Positions 1 through 12,459 of a stretch of 64,000 bases of DNA are shown piece after piece. The number at the start of each line of letters is the position of its first letter. Position 1 is the stretch's first letter. The notes under the pieces are model-generated. The model made no database searches, was not told the DNA's origin, and worked only from the letters and a program-made list of their open reading frames with translations. A program made the position numbers and the translations under genes. Source of the stretch: Bacillus sp. Marseille-P3661. GTDB taxonomy: Bacteria > Bacillota > Bacilli > Bacillales > Bacillaceae_J. Location: positions 579,303-643,302 of the forward strand of contig NZ_LT965953.1 in NCBI RefSeq assembly GCF_900240995.1. The letters are read 5' to 3'.

Positions 1-353
1 ATGTCTTGAACTTGCCCAAAGATGTATTTGTTGTTTGATGAGGTATCTTCGATGAGAGAGACACTTAATAATCCCCAGATGATGATGTTGTTTTTGTGAA
101 TAAATTTTTTTTCTAATTGGAAATTGTTAATTTTACCGTGTTGGAGCTGTTTGAAATAAAATTTGTCATTTTCATAGTCCTCTTTTAATGAAAACTCTTT
201 AAGAGAGGCATGTAACAATTCATCTTCAGTATATCCGGTAAAATTAGAGAAGGCCTTATTAACTGCGATAAACCTTCCGTCTAGATGAGCAATAACCTGA
301 CCAATGGACGACTGATAAAAAGCACTCCAAAATAATGAACTATTATCAAACAT
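1..353 (-). CDS. PAS-domain sensor protein, N-terminal part (cut by window edge)
   Basis: The reverse strand carries an open frame from an ATG at 353 to the left edge, 117 codons with no stop. An AGGAG box lies about 11 bases upstream (around 366-370). The translation is a PAS fold: a GRFIAVNKAFSNFTGY core at about residues 27-42, followed by a PAC-like segment (IIIWGLLSVSLIED). PAS domains sense ligands, redox state or protein partners in the cytoplasm. In Bacillus this layout usually precedes a GGDEF/EAL, histidine-kinase or sigma-54-activator output module, but the output lies outside the window, so no function can be assigned. No membrane segment precedes the PAS domain. Confidence 0.8.
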   Translation of the reverse strand, partial: MFDNSSLFWSAFYQSSIGQVIAHLDGRFIAVNKAFSNFTGYTEDELLHASLKEFSLKEDYENDKFYFKQLQHGKINNFQLEKKFIHKNNIIIWGLLSVSLIEDTSSNNKYIFGQVQD

Positions 354-558
354 TTACGCATACTTCTCCTCTTAAAAACATTAGTGCCTTAACAAATATA
401 GAGGTTTATTTTACAAAAAACAACCCCTTCGACAAAAGCTTACAAATGTTTTAAACAACGTTTGATAATACGAAACAAAAAATGAGGTTTAGGACAAATT
501 TCAGTGGTGGAAGAGTATACTATCTGCAACCAAATGCGTTGCAGTTTATATAGATTTT

Positions 559-579
559 CCCGCTCCTTAGTTGAGCGGG
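559..579. other. Hairpin downstream of bcrC
   Basis: A perfect 7-bp inverted repeat (CCCGCTC / GAGCGGG, 7-nt loop) lies 13 bases past the bcrC stop. Neither side carries a clean T-run, so it is at best a weak terminator or an mRNA 3'-end stabiliser. Confidence 0.35.
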
Positions 580-592
580 TTGAATTATTTAA

Positions 593-1120
593 TTACTGAG
601 TGAGTGTATTAGTCTTTCCTCTTGAAGTTACCCAATAAAATAGTTTTGTTGTAACTGTCCCAGACAGTAAGGCAATTAGCAAACTGGCCATTACATCAAA
701 AGGATAGTGGTGACCGACATAGATTCGCGATAGCGCAACAAGTAAGGCGAAGATAAAAAGTGCTACTCCAGCTGATTTCTTATAATACCAAACTGCAATA
801 GAGCATGTAAAAACAATAACAGCCTGATCACTTGGAAAAGAAGAGGATATCCCCTTTTCAATAAGCAGGTTTACATCATAATCTACAAATGGTCGATTTT
901 TGTAATAAATGAATGAAATGATCTGGCTTATTCCTAAACTAATAATCATTGATACTAATCCGATTATAGACATTTTTCTTGTTTTTTTTATAAATAGAAA
1001 GATGAAGAAAGATCCGAGAAAAACAAATAGCATATAGCTTGATAAAAATATCATAATAGAATCAATGACTTCATTTTTACCAGCAGTGTTATTGATCATT
1101 TTAAATAATTGGTAATCCAC
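593..1120 (-). CDS. bcrC: PAP2-type undecaprenyl-diphosphatase, BcrC-like
   Basis: This is a 175-residue polytopic membrane protein of the PAP2/BcrC family. The family dephosphorylates undecaprenyl pyrophosphate at the outer membrane face, recycling the cell-wall lipid carrier and giving basal bacitracin resistance. Visible motifs are NRPF (75-78), a second motif reading FPSDQ (95-99) and SRxxxGxHxxxD (131-142, catalytic His138). I place the start at GTG 1120, because a GGGGGA ribosome site lies 7 bases upstream and the protein then begins like B. subtilis BcrC; a longer frame would begin at a TTG at 1135, directly on the GGGGGA box. The second motif normally ends in His (PSGH/PSDH) but here has Gln99, which could change catalysis. 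The gene stands alone, downstream of tRNA-Gln on the opposite strand. Confidence 0.75.
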   Translation of the reverse strand: MDYQLFKMINNTAGKNEVIDSIMIFLSSYMLFVFLGSFFIFLFIKKTRKMSIIGLVSMIISLGISQIISFIYYKNRPFVDYDVNLLIEKGISSSFPSDQAVIVFTCSIAVWYYKKSAGVALFIFALLVALSRIYVGHHYPFDVMASLLIALLSGTVTTKLFYWVTSRGKTNTLTQ

Positions 1121-1421
1121 AACTAAATCCCCCAAATTATTACTATATGTATTTTACCATAGAAGAAGAGTGAAGGAAATTACGAATTAATCCACAGTTT
1201 ATTAACATCCGTATAGATGATCTTCAATATAATTAAATAATTAACAGAATATTAACAACTTATGCACAATTTGTGGGTTAATATAGCTCTAAATGTGGAT
1301 AAATAACGTTAATTGTGGATAAATATTATTGGGAAACTTTTTGGCCAAGTTTCAAATTTATTAGTTCATACACGTATAACTTAAAATAGTTTGGGAAACT
1401 ATAAAAATAAATCAATAGCAT

Positions 1422-1493
1422 TGGGCTATAGCCAAGCGGTAAGGCAACGGACTTTGACTCCGTCATGCGCTGGTTCGAATCCAGCTAGCCCAG
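1422..1493 (+). tRNA. tRNA-Gln (anticodon TTG)
   Basis: A full cloverleaf of 72 nt. The acceptor stem TGGGCTA pairs with TAGCCCA, the anticodon loop CTTTGAC gives anticodon TTG, and the T arm is TGGTTCGAATCCA. CCA is not encoded. It is a single-gene unit followed directly by a strong terminator. Confidence 0.95.
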
Positions 1494-1501
1494 TAAAAAA
1501 T

Positions 1502-1535
1502 AAAACCTCATCACCCGATGAGGTTTTATTTTTTT
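1502..1535 (+). terminator. Rho-independent terminator of tRNA-Gln
   Basis: A perfect 11-bp stem (AAAACCTCATC / GATGAGGTTTT) with a 4-nt loop, followed by ATTTTTTT. It lies 8 bases after the tRNA. Confidence 0.9.
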
Positions 1536-1607
1536 ACATCCACGAGATTAGAAAGAAGCGTAATTTGCCATCAGGCAAATTACACATCAAAATCTATATT
1601 CATTATC

Positions 1608-1691
1608 TTAGAACCAAGAAGCACCAACGATAATTAACAAGATGAACAACACAACGATTAACGCGAAACCTCCACCATAAGAGTGACCCAT
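1608..1691 (-). CDS. YjcZ-family small sporulation-type membrane protein
   Basis: A 27-residue ORF with an ATG at 1691 and a strong AAGGAGGTG site. It encodes MGHSYGGGFALIVV followed by a hydrophobic stretch ending VGASWF. This Gly-rich start plus single hydrophobic helix is the hallmark of the YjcZ family of tiny Bacillus proteins, many of them sporulation-associated; the molecular role is not known. Such peptides sit in or at a membrane and are usually present as several copies per genome. The gene converges with the tRNA-Gln unit. An inverted repeat at 1561-1582 (TAATTTGCC / GGCAAATTA) lies just beyond its stop. Confidence 0.85.
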   Translation of the reverse strand: MGHSYGGGFALIVVLFILLIIVGASWF

Positions 1692-1895
1692 ATCTAACAC
1701 CTCCTTATGACTTTTCCTTATCATTTTATGGATGATTTCTTATTTCGTAATGGGCAAACGTCTATTTAACTAAAAATAGTCAAGAGCCCAATAATATAAC
1801 ATCGTAATATTTTCCAATATTAACTTTTAATAACGGTTTAATTAACTAACTGTAATCGAACACTAAATCCAAAGCTAATGAAAGGGTGGAGGTAG

Positions 1896-2321
1896 TTGCA
1901 ATACAAGGCGTTAATTATTTTGTTCCTCATTATTACATTTCAGGTTACGGCGAGTACAACAAGTGCAATTCAGCAGATTGGAACATCCCAAATCATGGAT
2001 ATAAAAACCAGTCCTGCTCCTAATATCAACCAATGGGTTACCTTGCCACATAGAAAGACTGGTTCACTGCTAGTGGAAGTATTTACAGTAGGTTCAGAGG
2101 CAAGGAAGGTTAATTTTTGGAAAGTACCAGTTAAGGACAAATCGTGGAAAAAGGCTTGGGAGCATCGGGAATTACTTAGTGAGGATACAGAAGGCCGTGA
2201 TGGGTGGTCCACAACTATTACTTATGGTAACAAGAGTATTTTCACATTCATCGTTGTTGAAGTAATCGATGAAAACGATGAGTCAGATATGGATTGGTTT
2301 TATTTATTGTATAAAAAATAA
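1896..2321 (+). CDS. Secreted hypothetical protein
   Basis: This 141-residue protein begins at a TTG behind a GGTGGAGG site with only about 3 bases of spacing. A signal peptide is clear: MQYK, then a hydrophobic core to about residue 17 (VTAST). The mature part has several Trp and charged residues (NFWKVPVKDKSWKKAW near 74-89) and ends DMDWFYLLYKK. I recognise no domain. The size and pattern suggest a small extracellular beta-rich protein, but that is a guess. It is monocistronic, with about 270 bases separating it from pflB. Confidence 0.6.
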   Translation: MQYKALIILFLIITFQVTASTTSAIQQIGTSQIMDIKTSPAPNINQWVTLPHRKTGSLLVEVFTVGSEARKVNFWKVPVKDKSWKKAWEHRELLSEDTEGRDGWSTTITYGNKSIFTFIVVEVIDENDESDMDWFYLLYKK

Positions 2322-2525
2322 TGCGAATACTGGTCTGTTATACCAGAAAAAGAGTTTTGTACTAGTATTACTCGTAGACTATAAGTTGTTCAACAAATGT
2401 GCATTATTAATCGTACCCATAACCTGTTTTCATATTAAATGGGATGTTTAGGTAAAAATATTGAAGATAAAATTAAAATTCATAAAGCTGACACGATTAT
2501 AGACCCACAAAGTAATTAAATCGAT

Positions 2526-2542
2526 GTATGCTTAATGCATAC
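2526..2542. promoter_or_regulatory. Inverted repeat in the pflB upstream region
   Basis: GTATGC-TTAAT-GCATAC is a perfect 6-bp inverted repeat about 53 bases before the pflB start. A second near-palindrome, TTGTT-C-AACAA, lies at 2386-2396. Either could be an operator for oxygen or redox control of pyruvate formate-lyase, but neither matches a full Fnr or Rex consensus. Confidence 0.3.
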
Positions 2543-2594
2543 CTGTTATATATATTTTTTAAATTCTGTACTACTTTTGTGGAGGGGATTTTTT

Positions 2595-4820
2595 ATGAAA
2601 TCTTGGGATGGGTTTAAATCAGGTAATTGGCAAAAACAAATAGATGTTAGAGATTTTATTCTTCAAAATATATCGGTTTATGAAGGCGATGAGTCGTTTC
2701 TAGAACAAGCAACTGACAATACAAAAGCACTTTGGGATCAGGTGATGGAACTTTCAAAGTTAGAGATTGAAAAGGGCGGCGTTTTAGATATGGACACTGA
2801 CGTCGTGTCATCCATTACATCGCATGGACCGGGCTATTTAAATAGAGAGATTGAACAAATTGTTGGCTTTCAAACGGATAAACCATTTAAAAGGTCCCTA
2901 CAGCCATATGGTGGAATTAGAATGGCGGAACAAGCTGCTGAATCATATGGGTTTGAAGTAGATAATTTCTTAACAGAAATCTTTAATACCTATCGTAAAA
3001 CACACAATCAAGGTGTGTTTGATGTATATACAGATGAAATGAAATTAGCACGTAAGGTAGGGATTATTACGGGCTTGCCTGATGCATATGGGCGCGGTCG
3101 TATTATTGGGGATTATCGAAGAGTTGCACTATACGGAGTTGACCGATTAATTGAGGAAAGAAAAAAGGATGTTTTGCTCTTAGGGGGAAAAATGACTGAG
3201 GATATTATTCGACTTCGTGAAGAAGCTGCAGAACAAATTCGATCCTTAATAGAATTGAAAGAATTGGCAACTAAATATGGATATGACATTTCTCAACCAG
3301 CAACGAACACTAAAGAGGCATTTCAATGGTTATACTTTGCTTATTTAGCAGCCATTAAAGAACAAAATGGAGCTGCGATGAGCCTGGGACGTGTTTCCTC
3401 GTTCCTTGATATTTATATAGAACGTGATCTTAAAAATGGTGTTTTGACAGAGAAGGATGTTCAAGAAATTGTTGACCATTTTATTATGAAACTTCGACTT
3501 GTAAAATTCGCAAGAACACCTGAATATAATGAGCTATTTAGTGGAGATCCAACTTGGGTTACCGAATCAATTGGTGGTATGGCTCTTGATGGAAGATCAC
3601 TAGTTACAAAGAACTCTTTCAGATTTTTACACACATTGGATAATCTAGGTCCAGCACCTGAACCAAATCTTACGGTGTTATGGTCAACGCAACTGCCCGA
3701 ACACTTTAAAAGATATTGTGCAAAAATGTCAATTAAAACAAGTTCAGTTCAATATGAAAATGACGATCTAATGAGAGCAGAATACGGTGATGATTACGGT
3801 ATTGCTTGTTGTGTATCAGCTATGCGGATTGGAAAGCAAATGCAATTTTTTGGAGCAAGAGCTAATTTAGCGAAGGCGTTGTTATACGCAATTAACGGTG
3901 GGATAGATGAAAAGCAAAAGATTCAAGTTACACCACAATTTGCTCCTATAACATCTGAGGTTTTGGACTATGAAGACGTTATGGCTAAATACGATCAAGT
4001 AATGGATTGGTTAGCTGATTTATATATTAATACTTTAAATGTAATTCATTATATGCATGATAAATATTCTTACGAAAGAATTGAAATGGCGTTGCATGAC
4101 ATCAATGTATTACGAACAATGGCAACAGGGATTGCTGGTTTGTCTGTTGTCGCAGACTCCTTAAGTGCGATTAAGTATGCCAAAGTAAAACCGATCCGCG
4201 ATGAAAATGGAGTTGCGGTCGATTTTGAAATTGAAGGAGAGTTCCCTAAATACGGGAATAATGATGATCGTGTCGATTCGATTGCAGTAGAGTTCGTTGA
4301 GCGCTTTATGAACAAATTGCGTAGAATCCCAACATACCGCAGTTCAGTTCATACTATGTCTATTTTAACTATTACATCTAACGTTGTTTATGGCAAAAAG
4401 ACAGGCAATACTCCTGATGGTAGACGTGCAGGTGAGCCGTTTGCACCAGGTGCAAATCCGCTGCATGGTCGAGATACGAAAGGTGCTTTAGCATCGCTAT
4501 CATCTGTGTCTAAACTTCCATATCAACAAGCGTTAGATGGTATATCTAACACGTTCTCAATTGTTCCTAAGGCATTAGGAAAAGATGAACATACCCAAGT
4601 GGTTAATTTAGTGGCAATTCTTGATGGCTATGCGATAAAAAAAGGACATCACCTAAATATCAATGTTTTTAATCGTGAAACCCTAATGGATGCAATGGAA
4701 CATCCTGAGAAATACCCTCAATTGACAATTCGGGTTTCTGGGTATGCTGTTAATTTTATTAAATTAACACGTGAACAACAAATTGATGTCATTAATCGGA
4801 CATTCCATGAAAGTATGTAA
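2595..4820 (+). CDS. pflB: Pyruvate formate-lyase (formate C-acetyltransferase)
   Basis: This glycyl-radical enzyme converts pyruvate and CoA to acetyl-CoA and formate during anaerobic growth, in the cytoplasm. I use ATG 2595 (741 residues), where GGAGGGG lies 7 bases upstream; an in-frame upstream extension to 2535 has no ribosome site. The adjacent active-site cysteines are Cys405-Cys406 (in GIACCVSAM), and the glycyl-radical loop RVSGYAVNF near the C-terminus places the radical on Gly716. The length matches the enterobacterial enzyme. The gene is followed 92 bases later by its activase pflA on the same strand. B. subtilis lacks this pair; it occurs in facultatively fermentative bacilli. 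Expression is expected to be anaerobic. Confidence 0.97.
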   Translation: MKSWDGFKSGNWQKQIDVRDFILQNISVYEGDESFLEQATDNTKALWDQVMELSKLEIEKGGVLDMDTDVVSSITSHGPGYLNREIEQIVGFQTDKPFKRSLQPYGGIRMAEQAAESYGFEVDNFLTEIFNTYRKTHNQGVFDVYTDEMKLARKVGIITGLPDAYGRGRIIGDYRRVALYGVDRLIEERKKDVLLLGGKMTEDIIRLREEAAEQIRSLIELKELATKYGYDISQPATNTKEAFQWLYFAYLAAIKEQNGAAMSLGRVSSFLDIYIERDLKNGVLTEKDVQEIVDHFIMKLRLVKFARTPEYNELFSGDPTWVTESIGGMALDGRSLVTKNSFRFLHTLDNLGPAPEPNLTVLWSTQLPEHFKRYCAKMSIKTSSVQYENDDLMRAEYGDDYGIACCVSAMRIGKQMQFFGARANLAKALLYAINGGIDEKQKIQVTPQFAPITSEVLDYEDVMAKYDQVMDWLADLYINTLNVIHYMHDKYSYERIEMALHDINVLRTMATGIAGLSVVADSLSAIKYAKVKPIRDENGVAVDFEIEGEFPKYGNNDDRVDSIAVEFVERFMNKLRRIPTYRSSVHTMSILTITSNVVYGKKTGNTPDGRRAGEPFAPGANPLHGRDTKGALASLSSVSKLPYQQALDGISNTFSIVPKALGKDEHTQVVNLVAILDGYAIKKGHHLNINVFNRETLMDAMEHPEKYPQLTIRVSGYAVNFIKLTREQQIDVINRTFHESM

Positions 4821-4863
4821 TGAAAGGTAAACAGTGATACTAAAATAAATTCATTTTTGTAAA

Positions 4864-4888
4864 TTCCCTGTTAATTTTTAGCAGGGAA
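4864..4888 (+). other. Intercistronic hairpin between pflB and pflA
   Basis: TTCCCTG and CAGGGAA form a 7-bp stem between pflB and pflA. No T-run follows. It is more likely an mRNA processing or stability element, or a partial attenuator setting the PflB to PflA ratio, than a full terminator. Confidence 0.35.
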
Positions 4889-4912
4889 CTTATTATCATA
4901 GGAGGGAAGGAT

Positions 4913-5641
4913 ATGAATGGTAATATTCATTCTATCGAGACCTGTGGAACTGTTGATGGACCTGGTATCCGTTATGTGATATTTGTACAGGGATGTCTTT
5001 TAAGATGCCAGTACTGTCATAATGCCGATACATGGGATATTGGGAAAGGCAAAGTAATGACTGTTCAAGATATTATAGAAGATATTCAATCTTATTTGCC
5101 GTTTATCAAAGCATCAGGCGGTGGTATTACGGTAAGTGGCGGTGAGCCTTTATTGCAATTGGATTTCTTATATGAACTATTTCGAGAATGTAAGAAACTA
5201 GATATTCATACAGTAATAGATAGCTCTGGTGGTTGTTACTCAAACGAACCTATATTTAAAGAAAAGTTAAACAAGGTACTAAGTTTAACGAACTTAGTGT
5301 TGTTAGATCTAAAGCATATTAATGAGCAAGCACATAAAAAGTTAACTGGAAAAACTAATCAGCATATATTAGAATTTGCACAATATTTATCAGATAAGCA
5401 AATACCTGTGTGGATTCGACATGTCCTTGTTCCAGGGATAACAAACGATGAGGTTAGTCTAACCCAGTTGGGTAACTTTATTAAAACGTTAAAAAATGTA
5501 GAAAAGGTAGAAGTGCTTCCGTATCATAAGCTCGGTGTTTATAAGTGGGAAGCTCTAGGTCATAAATATCCATTAGAACATGTGAAGCCACCAACAGAAA
5601 CTGAAATTAAAAGAGCGTATGAGCTATTGCAGGTGAAGTAA
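4913..5641 (+). CDS. pflA: Pyruvate formate-lyase activating enzyme (radical SAM)
   Basis: This 242-residue radical-SAM protein installs the glycyl radical on PflB using S-adenosylmethionine and a [4Fe-4S] cluster. The cluster motif CX3CX2C is Cys28-Cys32-Cys35 (GCLLRCQYC). It is preceded by the typical TCGTVDGPGIR segment and followed by a SAM-contacting SGGEP motif. The ATG at 4913 has a strong AGGAGGGA site. The gene sits directly after pflB and ends at a long perfect terminator, so the two form an operon. Confidence 0.96.
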   Translation: MNGNIHSIETCGTVDGPGIRYVIFVQGCLLRCQYCHNADTWDIGKGKVMTVQDIIEDIQSYLPFIKASGGGITVSGGEPLLQLDFLYELFRECKKLDIHTVIDSSGGCYSNEPIFKEKLNKVLSLTNLVLLDLKHINEQAHKKLTGKTNQHILEFAQYLSDKQIPVWIRHVLVPGITNDEVSLTQLGNFIKTLKNVEKVEVLPYHKLGVYKWEALGHKYPLEHVKPPTETEIKRAYELLQVK

Positions 5642-5677
5642 AAAGCTAACTTCTAGCTATTAGAAGTTAGCTTTTTA
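5641..5677 (+). terminator. Terminator of pflB-pflA
   Basis: A perfect 15-bp stem (left arm 5641-5655, right arm 5661-5675) with loop GCTAT and a terminal T-run. It overlaps the last base of the pflA stop codon. Confidence 0.93.
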
Positions 5678-5803
5678 CGAATTGTAGTAGGATTTATCTG
5701 AAAAATTTTTTTCTACTTAAAATAGATGAGTCCGCCGGGTGTCTATCGGTTTTCTTATTTGAGGATTGATGTTATAGGAGTAGCCGTTAACTTAAATAAA
5801 CGA

Positions 5804-5941
5804 TTATAGCGAGTCCTTATTTTCGTCAATGTCATTTTCTTTTTCAGGTGTGATAGGATGACGATCTAGTACGTGGAATGTTAGCATTAGGAGCAATAAT
5901 CCGGCGAAGGGGAGCGCGTAACTAATTATGTTTTTGATCAT
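5804..5941 (-). CDS. Small single-span membrane protein, unknown function
   Basis: A 45-residue ORF starts at ATG 5941 with an AGAGGTGATC ribosome site. Residues 4-25 are hydrophobic and likely form one transmembrane helix (NIISYALPFAGLLLLMLTF). A polar, acidic tail rich in Glu, Asp and Lys follows. I do not recognise the family. The good ribosome site and clear membrane-then-acidic design argue for a real gene. It converges with pflA. Confidence 0.55.
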   Translation of the reverse strand: MIKNIISYALPFAGLLLLMLTFHVLDRHPITPEKENDIDENKDSL

Positions 5942-6264
5942 AAATGATCACCTCTTTTCGGTTTAGAATAATTGATAGACACTGTTAAAATAGTTAGAAT
6001 AATCATAACATGTTTCGATAATTAATGAAAGCGTTAACATTCTTAATATTCAGTTTTTTTAGTTTTGAACATAAAAACCTAGAATAAGTCTTGGTGTAAT
6101 AAAAAATGAAGTAATATTATAGGTATAATTAATAGAAAAGAAAATATAATAATAAAAAATGATTAACAGTCATTTAAGAGTAATTCCTCCTAAGATTGGT
6201 TTTTGGATCGCTGTAAAGCGATTCTTTTTTTGCTTTTTGTAGATTTTCAATCTATGTTTATTAG

Positions 6265-6348
6265 AGTAGGAGGTGTGAGACTCCTGCGGAATATCCCGTG
6301 AGTAAGCAAATGCAACTTCGCCGAAGAGCTCACCGCCCGCCTGCGGGT
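6265..6348. repeat. GC-rich intergenic repeat, degenerate copy
   Basis: This segment is far richer in GC than the flanking AT-rich DNA. It shares the blocks GAGACTCCTGCGG and CTCACCGCCCGCC with the longer element at 51381-51508, in the same order. That element type resembles high-copy intergenic repeats I know from Bacillus genomes. This copy has a divergent middle. Confidence 0.6.
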
Positions 6349-6568
6349 TGTATTTGGAGTATAAATATACATACGCGTTTACTAAAGTCTTTGCTTTAGA
6401 ATTAGTAATGGGGTGATCTTAAGTTATAAAGATAAAATTCCCTTAATTTTATAATGTCTATTTCTTAAATTTGGCGTATCGCATATAAAATATTAATCAT
6501 AATAAGTATGTTGAAAGTGCTAAAATACTTATAGGTTATTGATTTTTTATTTTTTTTTGGAAAAGCAT

Positions 6569-6597
6569 TTGACTTTAATTATTAGAAATGATATATT
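6569..6597 (+). promoter_or_regulatory. rRNA operon promoter P1
   Basis: TTGACT (6569-6574), 17-bp spacer, TATATT (6592-6597). It lies about 200 bases before the mature 16S 5' end, the usual tandem arrangement for rrn promoters in Bacillus. Confidence 0.75.
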
Positions 6598-6643
6598 TTA
6601 AAAGTCGCTTTTGAGAGCGAAATTAAAAAACTTAAAAAAGTTA

Positions 6644-6672
6644 TTGACTATCAAGAATAGATATGTTAAGAT
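6644..6672 (+). promoter_or_regulatory. rRNA operon promoter P2
   Basis: TTGACT (6644-6649), 17-bp spacer, TAAGAT (6667-6672). It is the second of two tandem sigma-A promoters. A boxA-like TGTTCTTTGAAAA follows at about 6705, as expected for rRNA antitermination. Confidence 0.8.
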
Positions 6673-6713
6673 AACTTTTGTCGCTGAAAACACAGCGGAA
6701 ATGATGTTCTTTG

Positions 6714-6731
6714 AAAACTAAACAAAATGTC
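6714..6731 (+). other. 16S precursor processing stem, 5' strand
   Basis: These 18 bases are the exact reverse complement of 8379-8396 downstream of 16S. The two strands enclose 16S rRNA in a duplex, the classic RNase III processing stem. Confidence 0.85.
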
Positions 6732-6800
6732 AAGCGTGCAAAACAAGTTGAACACTAGTTCAACAACCAAGTCAGTATATTAGTTTGAGCAATCAAACCT

Positions 6801-11437
<4,637 letters not shown>

Positions 11438-11463
11438 AAGTAGAAATCCTGAAACGACTGTTC

Positions 11464-11567
11464 AGACTCGAAGAGCAAATGTTCTTCCGACAAAGAAGTC
11501 GATAGACTTCCCGAGGAGGAAGGTTATTTGATCTCGAGAGTCTAGGAGTGGAAGGTGGACAATTGAC
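11464..11567 (+). repeat. Hairpin repeat copy inside the 23S-5S spacer
   Basis: Part of this spacer (about 11464-11545) is collinear, without indels, with the dispersed repeat at 30656-30740 and the inverse of 36749-36832. The inner hairpin GAAGTC-GATA-GACTTC (11495-11510) and the flanking AAATGTTCTTC and GGTTATTTGA blocks are shared. The outer stem is AGACTC/GAGTCT here but AGCCCC/GGGGCT in the dispersed copies. Confidence 0.75.
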
Positions 11568-11600
11568 TACAGTATATGAATGCTTGTTATCTAGTTTTGA
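11566..11600 (+). other. 23S precursor processing stem, 3' strand
   Basis: This segment, containing TATATGAATGCTTGTTATC then TAGTTTTGAG, is largely complementary to 8427-8462 before 23S. The two form the duplex that encloses 23S rRNA for processing. Confidence 0.75.
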
Positions 11601-11627
11601 GGGAACAACCTCAGGTTAAATAAATTG

Positions 11628-11744
<117 letters not shown>

Positions 11745-11753
11745 ATTAAATAT

Positions 11754-11829
11754 GGAGGATTAGCTCAGCTGGGAGAGCACCTGCCTTACAAGCAGGGGGT
11801 CGGCGGTTCGATCCCGTCATCCTCCACCA
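11754..11829 (+). tRNA. tRNA-Val (anticodon TAC)
   Basis: A 76-nt cloverleaf with encoded CCA. The anticodon stem-loop CCTGC-CTTACAA-GCAGG gives anticodon TAC. It is the first tRNA of the cluster co-transcribed with the rRNA operon. Confidence 0.96.
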
Positions 11830-11842
11830 TTTATTAAAATTC

Positions 11843-11862
11843 TATTATCGCGGGGTGGAGCA
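11843..11862 (+). repeat. Duplicated 5' fragment of tRNA-fMet with upstream bases
   Basis: These 20 bases are identical to 11990-12009, which covers six bases before tRNA-fMet plus its first 14 nt. No tRNA follows here. The two copies enclose a 127-bp segment (11863-11989) that contains the inverted repeat TGTCCC / GGGACA. Confidence 0.8.
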
Positions 11863-11995
11863 ACGAGCAAAACATCCGTGAATAATCTGCGAGTTGTCCC
11901 GACGCATAAACATCTTTGATTTAACGAGAAGAGGAAGGGACAGTCAGATTCTATACAAATTTAAAAGCAGGTACAAATTATTCAAATTATATTAT

Positions 11996-12072
<77 letters not shown>

Positions 12073-12098
12073 AAATTATTAAATATCAATTGTTATGA

Positions 12099-12174
12099 GG
12101 TTCCGTGGTGTAGTGGTTAACATGCCTGCCTGTCACGCAGGAGATCGCGGGTTCGATCCCCGTCGGAACCGCCA
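12099..12174 (+). tRNA. tRNA-Asp (anticodon GTC)
   Basis: A 76-nt cloverleaf with encoded CCA. The anticodon stem-loop CCTGC-CTGTCAC-GCAGG gives anticodon GTC. It lies 26 bases after tRNA-fMet in the same cluster. Confidence 0.96.
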
Positions 12175-12191
12175 TTAAAAAATATAAAAAT

Positions 12192-12263
12192 GGCCCGTTG
12201 GTCAAGCGGTTAAGACACCGCCCTTTCACGGCGGTAACACGGGTTCGAATCCCGTACGGGTCA
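12192..12263 (+). tRNA. tRNA-Glu (anticodon TTC)
   Basis: A 72-nt cloverleaf with acceptor GGCCCGT / ACGGGTC and anticodon stem-loop CCGCC-CTTTCAC-GGCGG, anticodon TTC. CCA is not encoded, unlike the three preceding tRNAs. It is the last tRNA before the terminator. Confidence 0.95.
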
Positions 12264-12264
12264 T

Positions 12265-12314
12265 AATAAAAAAGAGATCAAAAAACTACTAGTCTTTTGA
12301 TCTCTTTTTTATTA
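12265..12314 (+). terminator. Terminator of the rRNA-tRNA operon
   Basis: A near-perfect 19-bp stem (left arm 12265-12283, right arm 12295-12313) around GAGATCAAAA / TTTTGATCTC, ending in a T-rich right arm. It starts two bases after tRNA-Glu. Confidence 0.93.
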
Positions 12315-12387
12315 TTGCTTTCCTTCCAGAAAAATCCGGAAAAAAAGTATAGTTGTTTGATTATTACTTTTTTGTTATAATATATTT

Positions 12388-12459
12388 GGTTGATAAAAGA
12401 CAATCCTCTAGTAGGGTACATAATTATTGGAGAAGACATTATGTCTTCTCTTTTTTTTT
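12388..12459 (+). ncRNA. Candidate small RNA with its own promoter and terminator
   Basis: A promoter TTGTTT (12353-12358), 17-bp spacer and extended -10 TGTTATAAT (12373-12381) predicts a start near 12388. About 40 bases later a perfect 9-bp hairpin GAGAAGACA-TTA-TGTCTTCTC (12430-12450) is followed by nine T. No gene lies between, and the next start codon is over 800 bases away. This predicts a transcript of roughly 70 nt. I know no RNA family that it matches. It could also be a decayed leader left without its gene. Confidence 0.45.

Noticed and set aside
1391-1633. 80-codon forward ORF
   Set aside because: It reads through tRNA-Gln and its terminator.
2269-2451. 60-codon forward ORF overlapping the end of the secreted protein gene
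   Set aside because: It overlaps a better gene, has no ribosome site and a random-looking composition.
11443-11627. A tRNA gene in the 23S-5S spacer
   Set aside because: No cloverleaf can be formed; the structure is explained by the repeat-like hairpin and the processing stem.
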